This document shows positions 31,970-43,900 of a stretch of DNA of 64,000 nucleotides, piece after piece (within the stretch, counting starts at the first letter, position 1; every line of letters starts with the position of its first letter). The position numbers were made by a program, and so were the translations under genes. This stretch comes from Dermacentor variabilis (taxonomy: Eukaryota > Arthropoda > Arachnida > Ixodida > Ixodidae), in NCBI RefSeq assembly GCF_050947875.1, contig NC_134569.1, positions 38,853,277-38,917,276 on the forward strand, given 5' to 3'. The notes under the pieces are model-generated. The model was not told the origin of the DNA, did no database searches, and was given only the letters and a program-made list of their open reading frames with translations.

Positions 31970-34900
31970 GTAAGGAGTGGTACATACGCTGCTAATCATT
32001 CTGTGCAGATTCGTTGACGTGATGGGCCGACTGTCTATGCGTTTGCTTTTGATTCCAGGCTCCTGCAGTACAGTAGTCGGTTCTTATGGTACTGGCTGCA
32101 GAAAACATCAAATCGTAGGGACACTGTGGCCCGCCTTCAGAATCTGGAGGTGACATTCAGCTCGGGACGAAGGCGTGAGTTCTTTTGTCTCGTTTTGGCT
32201 AATTAAAAGTGCAAGCTTCCCTGACATTGCCGTGGCATTGACAGCCCGAGAGAATTGTGAAATGAGCGTGATAATGAGACCGCTACAACATTTCTGGAGT
32301 CTGTTTAAGCGTAGCTCAGAGGAAGTATGCGCGGCAATGACAGCGTGTCGACTTGTAAACATGTAGATAAAGTTCCAGATGTGATAGCAACCTTCGGCTC
32401 TTTCGGATTCCGATGACCCGTTACATGCATTACCTGTCCGTTGCATCATCACAGTCCGATTTCGCCGATTCAACCTGAAAGGCGCTAATGTCAGCTGGAA
32501 AGGTTTCCAAACGTTTGACGCGCGTCGACTGGACACAATTTGCTCCTTATCACACCTGTGTACAGTTTGGAAAAAATTTTAAAAAATCGCGTGCCACTGC
32601 GCGTAATTTTGTTCATTCTCGTAGCTAGACGCATTCATTTCATTTATGGGACACAATATCGCTTATTTGTTTAGCGTGTGTGTTAAGTGCTTTTCGTGCA
32701 CTCTTTATATGTGCTGTAGTTTCCAAGCAGACATTTGTTTTGTGCTGACACATTATGGCAGAAAAGCACACATTGTAATAGCGCATTTCAAATGCTTGGT
32801 TTAATGCATTTAATCAAGGGCACCTCCACAGTACACCTGAAAGAAGGCCCTTCCCCTTTGAATTTTATTGTTGAAGAGCTTTCCTCAGGGTGGAGGCACC
32901 TTCTGCGGAAAATATCGGCTCAACCATTTATTCATTGTGGCCACTGCACAAATTCATTGCATATACAAGCTGATTCATCCAGTAGTAGTTGTGCTATGCA
33001 CTGTATGTTGCAATGTTGCCCTGGATAATGCATATGGCTACTTTGAGGTTTTTTGGGGGAGCTGGCAACAACACTTAGTTCTGCAAGCAACATTCTTTCC
33101 ACACTGAAGGCTGCTGCAAAGCTTGATATGGGCTAACCATGCTCTTATTGAAGGCAGCGTTATCACACTTGCAGTACAATGTCGTTTTCGGAGTCCGCGC
33201 TCATAAGTACTCCAATATGTGCTTGAATTTGGGATAGGCTTTCACAGCCTGAACACTATCTTGGTAACAGCACAGTTGTGTAAGCTCTTCCACCAACAGT
33301 TTGCCTAGTGTGCCCATTCTCCAGCTTGAGGAGGTGACTTAAGCCACAAGGCCATTTCCAGACAATCTCAGATACGCTTTGCACGTGACTTGCTTTGGCA
33401 AGCTACGCAAGTTTGGCTAACACTTAAAGACATGCAACATCTGAACAGGATGCATGATACTTCCCCTTATTAATAACAGTCTCATGTGCTTTATGTTCTT
33501 GCAAAAAATATGTAAATCCAATGCACATGTTGAGATCTATGTGAAGCAAAACTTTTGTAAAGCAGTTAATAAAGTGCTACAACATTAACAGTGATGTGTA
33601 CAATTGTACAATTCTGTTTAGTTTCATACTATGCAGCAATTAATTTCAACCAATATTTATGCATCACAAAGGTAATAACATTGATCTCATGCAATTTTTT
33701 ATGTTTATGCACTACACTGTTCACGAGCTATGCCTAAACGCAAATGCGAAATTAGCGGATGCATAGTATGAGACATCTACACACTGATGTCACGAATACA
33801 AATGGGATGTATGATACTATAGTCGGGTACAACTTTAGAAAAAATGGGTGTTTACTCCTCCAAGGCGGATGCACACGACCCTCCACCAATGGGCATGCAC
33901 TCTAGACTGATGTCACGAGCTGGACAACCGGTGACTCCACCAATGGAGAAGATGGCCACCCGCGCTTCAGACTGCTCCAAGTTGCACCAGTCGTGTGCAT
34001 CTGCCCCTGGTCAGAGTGCCGGAAATATTATTGCAAGCTTATGATGCACCATTTGTGCTGCGTGCGTTTGTTCTGAGCCGTGATCCGGCAATGAAAGATT
34101 GCAGTGAGCATCGCTGACGCTACGTTACCCAAACTGGCGACACCGCATGCTTGCAAAAGAAAAAAAAAGAAAAATGTGAAAAGAAACGAAAAAAAACTAT
34201 CACATCCTTTAAAATAAGTTTGTGAAGACAGACAACCAAAAAATATCAATCTTATGCTATTTGAAACCAAGAGTGCTTATTTAAAACGATGAATGAAACA
34301 TTCTTGTATCTTTCCTTCCTCGATCATCTTCTTGCCCCAGGTTTGTAATGGTTTCGATAAATGCATTGCTTTTTAAAGTACTTGTTAAATAGCAACTGAT
34401 TCATTTTAAGCTCAGAAAACAAGCAGTAAATGTGCCATGTACATGTAAACCAGCGTTAAAGCCATTCAGAGCTGCTCTTTCTACTTATGTCCCTTGCAAT
34501 GAAGCCAAAAAGCAGATGATGTGCAGCCTTTGTAGAAGGCACGGGGTTATTTTTCTCTCGTGATCCAGCATGTGCTGTAGCAATCCAATCACGAGAGCTC
34601 TACCAAACTAGTCATCAAAATACAAAAGTCATTATTTATACCGAGAATTATGTGTTTTAGAAGCACGATTTTTTGAGCGGGACTATTTTAGTCACGGAGG
34701 CAATCGGCTGTCACACTTCGCTCATCTGGGCGGTGCCTCCCCTTTTTCTAAAGTTGTACCCGACTATAGTCAAGGCAAGAATGAGGATGACAGCTATATG
34801 CACAACTAAGTGCGACACATATTTAGATACACTTAAGGATCTATACCTCTTATGTTACAGTGGCACATAGGGATTCTTGAGGATTGGCCAAGAATGGGCA

Positions 34901-37900
34901 CACACAGAATGGCACATACCCAGCAGCTAAATCAAAGAAGCCGTTGAATATCATTGCGTGGCACTTGAGCATGGACTAGACAATGGTGCCTTGAGCCCAA
35001 AGAAGATGAAGTGGTCAAGAAGCGCTGCACAAGCTGGCAATGTGCTATTGTAATGTGCTATTCCATTAAGTCCTCGGTGTGGTTCAAGCATCAGCACGAC
35101 CTGTGCTGTTAATTAAGGCAAAGTTAAGATAGAGTTCATTAATGCACTCGAATCCACGACCTGTGGTGGGAGTTAAATCCACTGGAGATATGGGTGAACC
35201 AGCTTCTGCAAATTTGATTCCACTTGACATCGGGAAGGTCGGCAGTCGAACCCTGCTACTTTTGGTGTTAATTAAGGCTGTTAAGATAGTTAATTAAGAC
35301 ACTCGAACCCAGGCCCTTTGGTGGGAGTCAAACTCCCACCAAAAAAATGAAAGTTGAAAGTCGAACCCACTACCTTTGGTGTTAACTAAGGTGGAGCTAA
35401 TTAAGGTACGGGTAATTAAAATATAGTTAATTCAAGCATTTAAGCTCTCAACCTTTGGTCGGAGTCGAGTCTGCAACCTTTGGTGTTAATTAGTACAAAG
35501 TTAATTAAGCCATAGTTAACTAATGTATAGTTAATTAGGCACCCGAACCCACGACCTTTGGTGGGAGAGAACCAGTAATAGGAAGTAACCACACATTTGA
35601 ATGAAAATGTCAAGTAACATAACGAATGTCTCGGGAACACACAGGCTTTCAGTTTCACCCTCTTTTGCATATGCTAAAGGGACTGTCAACGTGTTTAGTT
35701 GAACACTGCGATAAATATGAAGGTGGATCTAGGAATGGTTTGCTAATATGAAGCAGCATAAGGAATGCAAGCCTGAATGCTTTTTAAACTCGAGTGAAGT
35801 GGCTGAATGTCATTACTTTCCTTTAGTTCAGTAGGAAAATCGAAATTTGAAATACCTGAGTTTTGACCAGTGACTGCATGCTATGATGTTCAGCTTTGGT
35901 CCCTGAAATTTTTCGTTTGCCATGATTAACTGCGTACACCCAATTTATGTCTTTCAGTGCTGCGGCTCGGACGCTTCGTGGATGCACTTCATGGTGCGAC
36001 CCGCACAATCAACCTTCCGGATGTGTCGCTGCGCCTCAGCCTGACCATGGCCCGTATTGGCAATGCTTTCTACATTTTAACGGACAACCTAGTTTGGCTT
36101 CACCAAGTTGGCTTGCTGACATTGCACCGGTAAGCTTTGTGCACCAAATTTAAATTTATGCTCATGGCCATTGCAAAGATGTGTTGCACCTGTATTTATC
36201 CAGAAAAGTGGAGTCATCTTTTGTGTAATATGACGTCCTGAAAATAGAGGCAGCTGCCAGTGTTTAAGCAGGCATTTAGGGTTTTGTAATGGAGATAGTG
36301 ACAATAAGTTTGCCGTAGTCTCTGCAGAAAACAACTTTGCATGACATTCATGGTACTTTGCCCTCGGGTCATCAAGTGATGTCGTGTGTGAAAATGAGAA
36401 AGCAAGGTGTCTCATGCAATAGCATTCGTTGTTTTACAACAATGTGTACTTTATTGTTTCTTAGTTTGTTTCCTTCAATAAATACAGAAATTATTCGCTA
36501 TTGAAAGATGGAAAAATTTTGCACGAGACTGCACTGTGTATGAATTGTAACATTTATTTAGGTAAGCCATATTTCTTAAAGGGACACTAAACCGAAACAC
36601 TAAATCAGTTTAGACTAATGAAGCATTGTTTGCGAACCCCGCAGGCAGTCATTTCAATAAAATAGTTTGATTATTAGATGAGAAAATGAAGGTCCAAGTA
36701 TCAGTATTTGAATTTCGCGTCGAAACCCCAGCGCCGGTACGTCAGCGTGACGTCAGGGATCCCAAAGTATGTTTTCGCATTTGGGCCGCGTTGGCTGAAT
36801 AATGGTTCCCGAAACTTGCCATGTTTAATATTTGGTTCCTTTAGAACACAACGTAGTTAATCTGTGCCGCTATATATTATTAGTAGGCCCTAGAAGATGC
36901 CATCAAAATCCAAGATGTCACAGCCCCCAGGTGCGGGAACTTAAGTAGGTGTCACCACCCGTATTTCGTTCTTGCGCTTTTTCTGGCTTACCAAACGTCT
37001 TATCGTTGTAAGAGTGCTGTTTTTGGTGTTGTAGAACGATAATTTACTGATGCAAAAGAAATCATTTTTCACTTTAGTGTCCCTTCAATTTAGCATTATT
37101 CTGAAAGAATTTTTGTTATTTGTGCTCATTTTGAATTTCAATAAATTCACTCTTGTAATCAGAAGAAAATGCACCATTCAGATATACTTTAATTTCAATA
37201 AGTACACTCTTGTGATCAGAAAAAAATGCATCAGTCAGATATACTGCCAGGGGCGGCATCAGCATATTTCTTTGAAAGGGGGAGGGGGAGCGCAAAACAT
37301 AATTTTCTATTTTTATCGAGGGTGAATGAGGGCACTCTAATTTTTGGCGCTACATGATGAAGGAAGGGGCAATGTGGGAATAGGAGGAAATACTGAGGTG
37401 ATCAGGCACTCCCTCTTGCCCTCATATAGAGCCACTCCTGCATACAGCCAGTCACTAAAATAAATTGTGCTATAGTTCGGTTTGATAATAACTTGAGTCT
37501 CGTCAGCGATAGTTGTTTATCATTGTCAGCATGGAGATTATCTGCCTCTCAACATGGTTCCATCTGTGTTTAGCACCAGTCCCTTTAGTTATAGTAGATG
37601 CAAGAGATCAAGAGAGTATGTATACTGTAGAATCTCGGTAAATAGAAATTACATAAACAGAATTGCCATTAAACAAAACAGCAGCCTCTAAATTAGTTGA
37701 TTTTGAGCTTGGTAAAGCAAAGAAATGTTCCTTAATCGAAGCTAAAATGTTCGCTACTTTCTGTAACTGGAACTGTAGAAGCAAGCTCTAAAATATGTTT
37801 TTAGAAAGAGGCAGGATCTGAAATTATCTTTTGTGACGCCTATCTTTTATCGAGAAAGCCATTCCTAAAACGTGGTGGCAAAGAGACAAGCAGGCAAAAA

Positions 37901-40900
37901 TTTGATACATTTTTAATGCATAACATGTGCAGACCTGGACATCTTTGCGGCCCCGCCACTCATTCTATAGACGACCAAAATAAGTACAACCAAAATTTCA
38001 GACACTTACAGTATGCCATTTGTTAATTTTGACTACTGCTGCATGATCACATACAATTCTGCCACCAACTGGAGCTGCAAGAGCCATGTTATTGGTTTTA
38101 CATGTCACCGCAGGGAATCCTTGAAATTGCAACTCACCATGCTTAGTCAATTCAGTGGCCATAAGCCGCAACCTAAAACCATGGAACACACTAGCTGCTA
38201 CACTCAATTCTTTATGCTTAATGTATCTAACAGTGTTAACAAAGTGTATGACATACAGTGCTGCATCTCTGTGCATATTCTCACTAAATGGAACTCCTGT
38301 TAATCAAAACATAATTCTCAGAATCCTTAAGGGCCTGTTTAACGAGATATTAATGTAGGTACATGCCGTATGGCCAATAAAAAAAGTGAAAAAGCAATTT
38401 TTATGATACCACTTTTGAAAACACAAGAAATTCTTATCAGTCAAGGTATGCAGACCTGCATGTTTTTATTGAAAAATGACCTTGGAAAGCATGAGAAAGT
38501 TACTAAACGGAATTTATCAGTCTGCATGCTATCTTGATATCAGGTGAATTAGCAGCGCCAGCACTAGTAACTGAGAATGGTAGTGAAAGTACGGCATGAA
38601 AGCTGAGAAACTGGAAACAAATGTAGCTCTTGTAAAATAATTTTTCTTATTTAGAAATGCAATTACAGCTTTGGCAAGTCATGAATACATAATTGTTTAC
38701 TGCAGCAACTTATAATATACAGGCTTATTTGAGTTTTCATTTCCTTTAGTGTCCCTGAGACAGCTTGAACAAATTTTGTACACACATAGGGTACATCTAC
38801 AGTAAAACATTAGCACCACAATTTAAGTGAAGCATCTCATATTAAGAGAGCTATGGATGATTACAAGTTGTACTCCTCCCTAGCCATGCTTTTTCTCTTC
38901 AACTCGTTCACCGAGGGATCCGAGCTAACATCCACCTTCACTGGCCGTGCATCATGATGTGACGTTGTCATCTACATCTAGTTGTCTTGGAGCCAGCGCA
39001 CAAAGCCTCTCCAACCTTATGCTATCCCCTTGGCCATCGATCCTTCACAAGCACTTATCCAAGCAGCGTGCGTTGCGAGCGTTTCGTTGCAGCTCCGAAC
39101 ATGTCCAGTATTCCGGTAACCGCAGGCGAGCTGGGCCTATAGATGGATGGGCGGAGGCGTAAACCAAAGCCACTCCATACCGTTACCGTTGTGATGAAGG
39201 GACTTTAGCATAAATGTGAACGCTCTGAGTGGTCTGCACGGTGCAGCCACCTGGTGAAGCAGAGCTCAACCAGCCAAACATGGAGCTACTATTGTTGTAA
39301 ACAAGTGTGAAACATTTTAAGTAATTGAAAAGACAACATGTTTGCAATTACACTTCTGCCAGAAATTTACACCAGAAGCAAAATATAATACATTTGGTTA
39401 CTGCTATATTAACTCTGTGTTTGTCTGACTGAGCTGTGTGCCACCAGGTTGCTGCACCATGCAGGCCATTCACGTTTGCTTTGCGCCTCCGCTCATCCAG
39501 CGTAATGCCCAGTCTGCTTGCGCTTGTGTTTACCCAAATGCCGGACATGCTAAAGCTCTCCATTGTGGTAGTAATCCTCCAGCACGAAGTGACAGCCGCA
39601 ACCATGTAGATCGTGGCATCGATTGGATACCAACAGTTCGATGCGCTACAGCCGCTCCGCTCGCATGTTGATATGTAGAGGGACATGCTTGGCATGTCGC
39701 CGATTGCTATATTTGCAGCCCACAACTTAACAAGGGCAATCCATGGTGCTCTTGAAAGGAAAGCTCAAGACCAACACTGACAGTGCAGCTTGCGTCAACA
39801 CGGAGAATGTTGTAACACAAGCAAACGACACTTGCTGTGTGCCGGAAGTGCTTGAGTGTAGCGATAAATTGTTGTTGTGTGTTCTCTTTCTGTTTCTTTA
39901 TAGAAACAAATTAACCAACATTCCAACTATTACGAACAACATTTGTCCCCAATAAAGGTGGAAAAATTATCGATGGCATGACCTAGGTAGCCAATCGGAT
40001 AGCTTGCCCAACTGACGTCCATTGGGCTAACTACATCGGTTGTGAGGGGGCGGCTGAAAACTCAGGGGAGCAGCACTGCTGTGATTGGCAGTGAGGCACA
40101 TTTTTAAAACCTCATAGCAAATTACACGCATTACGCAGAGTGCTTAAATATATCACTTAATAATCAGAAGGGCCTACCCTAAACGGCTCAGTGCGTTCAT
40201 ACAATATTGTTAAAATTATTTCAGGCTCCCTGTAACTGTATCTTTATACATCCCTGCATTGTTTTAGGGGCATAAGGGTATTTGTCGAAACATCAGCAGG
40301 TGTTTGGTGAAAAAAAGTTAGCTGCAAAGATTAGCTTTAACCAAGACGGCAAGAAGGGTCATGTGAGCTCAACTGCATGGCACAGAAGAGTGGGTACTGG
40401 GCAGCATGTGGCAGTTGATTTGGCAATTAACAGTATCACTTCAACTTGGATAGCTTGAGAGAGTGGTCATGACAGCTGCTCTTTGCCTTTTCGTCGTGCC
40501 AACAAGCATAGCACATCGATTACGTACTCACAATGGTGTCTGCAAAGTATTACGGCACTGCGCATTTTGAAAAAGCCCATTCCAGCCAGAGAGTCACTGT
40601 CACATGTACAAATACCTCTTCGCAATTCACGTTTCATCACACACAATGACTAATCATCTAATGCAGAATGCACAATGCTGCAAAAACAGGAGCCAGGAGA
40701 CGACGTTCCTTGGCTTCGGTATGGGAGAAAGCAGGGAAGGCGCACCACTTAGGAAAGTTACTAGAGGCAGAGGGAGAGAGTGTCTCTGTGAGCAGTGACA
40801 CTCGCCTGTTCAAGGCATGGTAACAGGACAGTTATTTCTTCCATCCTCCAATAATGAGCTGATTCGAAAAATTGTTTCAGTAAAACACTTCTTAGACAAC

Positions 40901-43900
40901 GTTTTACAGGTTCCACTGCATAATTGAAGTTGGAAATGGAGCCTGGTGAGGGGTCCTTAATGAAGTACGTGTAAGAGGAGTTACGGTTACATGCCAGCAG
41001 TGATTGCCTAATGTTGCAGACTTTTGGGTTCTATAACTTGTATCGGACTATATTACAGGCAACATCCAACAGCTGGTTGTGTCCTTGCCTTTTCAAGCAA
41101 GTTGGTACACTTATTTAGGACGAGTTGCTGGACTGTGGTGGAGCAGGCAGGCTGATATGGGCATTGTAGTGGCATTTACAAATCCCAGACTTGGCCTTAG
41201 TTTATACCTGAGCAAGATGCGGCCTAGTGATAGAAGCAACAGTTTTGCTTTTAAGTAGCTTTTGTGAGTTCTTCCTAACTGTTTTCCATAGGAGGTAATT
41301 TCATGTCAGTGCTATTGTTTTGACACCATCAACTCACTGTGCTAATATGGGATACAGTACTTGTGTGCCTGAACTACAGGAGCATGCTTTTACCTGGCAT
41401 CCCACCTGCAGTGTACCTGTACTTGCAGTTTTGGAACTGATAATACTAACTTTGTGAATGACCCTCATAGAACTAGGTGAAAGTCATGCTGCCTGTCATG
41501 TATGTTCAGGGTCTTTTGACTTGTGGTAGCCTGAGCAGCGGAAATCATGATGGTCATTGAAGAGCTCTAGCTTAGTCCGATGAACAGTTCCTTCTCAACA
41601 TCTTTCATCAACAAACAGTCCTCCTATTGCTGGTATCTCAGGATCAAGACATTAAAAAGGTTGCATTATTTTCTTAGTGAATATGACAAAAATATCATTG
41701 CAGTCAGTGAGCAGGGAGGCAAATTAAAAACTTCATGCTTGCAGGAGCATTATTGAGCACATTCTGTTCACATGATGAAGCAGTGATTTGCCAGTGGCAG
41801 TGTTTACAGTTGTAGTCATTAATTGTTGAACTGAATGATGCAGCTTATATCCAGCCTCTGTTACACCTTGTCACCTCACGTTTCAGATGAATCAGCATTT
41901 AGTATGAATTTCTTGAAGAGAGTGGTGGTATTGCAAGTAATATAGAAGAATTGTTCAAGGCTCATTGGGATTTTCACCATAAAAGATACAGAAACAATAG
42001 TAAGGTGATAGTGCTTTCGAACAATGTAGTATTATTATTCTTCCAACATCTCCCTCAGGACACTCTGCATTATGTGCATGGCAGTAGTTCCAGCAATCGT
42101 GTTGTTGAATGAGATTGTGCCATTTGTTTTACTAAAATTTCTAAAGAAATATGTAATGTTTTTCCACATGAAATCCCAGACTATATTGTGAACAAGTGCT
42201 GTGGACAAGTATGTGCAAGGTCTCGGCAATTAGTTAAGGGCATTGCCCGTGACAGCAACCTAATTCCCTGTACATCTGTAAGCAAAAGTTTGTGGGCCAT
42301 AGGGTCGCCGAAGGAACTGTATTTATAAATCAGATGCTAACTAAAATTGAGTGCATTGGAAAGTTCACAATGGCAAGTTTGGACTGCAGTCCTCAATTTC
42401 AAGTTGCATTAACAGGCGTAGACTTCCACAATGGTGAAAAGTTGGGCTTGTTGGTAGTTCAAGACTATAGGTAAGTGCAAGGAAGACACGATGAACAGGA
42501 GTAAACACAGACTAGGAACACACGGCGCTATCTGTGTCTACTCCTAACTGTCTTGCCTTTTCCACACCGCACCTATAGCCGTAGTCACCTGTAGGCTTTA
42601 TTGTAGATTTCTTGGTCGTCATACTTTTGTTCAAGGGAGTACACTGCAGCAATCGGAAAGAATGTTGAAGGAAAAGGCATTTGCTGTGAAAACAACCTGC
42701 TTCCCTGTGCGCTGCTACAATTGGAAAGCTGCCAGAACGATGGCAGTGGTGCCAAAAAGGTACACAAGGCGAACATGGAAAAAAGAAGTGGAATTAGTAT
42801 TTAGTAATTGTAGCAAATTGAATCTTTTTTTAAAAATAAACGTCCCTGTCTTGTGCAACCTGGTAGATGGGCTCATAGGGCACTAGCAAAGTGGTGTTTT
42901 GGAGCTTTTACAAGAGTCGCAGTACAAGAACGATCTGATAAAACATGTGCGCCTCATAGTTTTGAAGGAGCAGAAACAACAGAAATAACACACTACCACG
43001 GTGAAAGCTGAAGGTTAAAAGTGCAAGACATCTTGAATAAATTATATGTGCAAATAGTATCAGACAAACATTGGCACTAACCACATGCTGTGTGGTGCAA
43101 AATGAAAGTTCCTGATTGAATGCACCAAGAAGTGACTGGTGACATTTTGGTGCTCACAGACTAAAAAGTCAAAGTAAGGTAGAAGCCCACACATTTTCTT
43201 ACTGATGATAAGTTGATGTTGGTACAAGAAGAGCGCATTTTGCAGCATCACCAGGCCAGTCATGCTGCACAAGGTTTCTCTGGTAATGAAAGTTCCTGTT
43301 ATTTTGATGACAGCCTCTGCATTTCTGGCAGCTTGAGGAACCGTACCTCCAAATTTGTGGCCTACAGCGACACAAGCTTCGTTGAAACTGCGCTTCTATT
43401 TGTCACTTTCCACATTCCATTCATGTGTCATTAATGGGTGGTTTGTGAAGGTCAAGACAGCTGCATTGCTAGATGAGATCTGAACCTTCAGAAAGCGTGA
43501 CAAGCTGTTGGACATTGTTAACCGCACACCTGCATAATGTTTGCTCTTATCTTGAGGTTCCAGGCTATACAGAATCACTTTGGTGCCAGTATTGTCTGCT
43601 TGTGCCACCAGATGTTAAAATAATTATTCCTCTATCATCATCAGGAGCAGCCTGTTTGCTATTTACACAGTAACTACACTGATCCTGATGCCACATCACC
43701 TGAACATTTAATGACGGTTGACCAAGCCAGTCTGAACTCTCCACCTACTTCATTCTCCCTTGGGCAAGCATTGCAGCTTGCATCAAGCACAGTAACACAG
43801 CAGTGTACAGTTTGAGAGACGTGTTGTCTATACTTTGGCAGCCAGGACCTCCTACAAAGCCACTTCTGGTGCGCCTTACGTGTGCATTGCTATAGCGATG

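Larger units (their letters stand above)
32175..35957 (+). other. PEX11 intron 2
   Basis: 3.8 kb. It contains a 955-bp MITE (33816-34770) and a degenerate minisatellite (35130-35575). No other gene is seen. Confidence 0.7.

Noticed and set aside
32735..33107. Plus frames in PEX11 intron 2 as extra exons
   Set aside because: Exon 2 to exon 3 splicing is in phase without them, and they show no PEX11-like sequence.
35130..35575. CRISPR-like array
   Set aside because: Irregular spacing, degenerate units, eukaryotic intron context.
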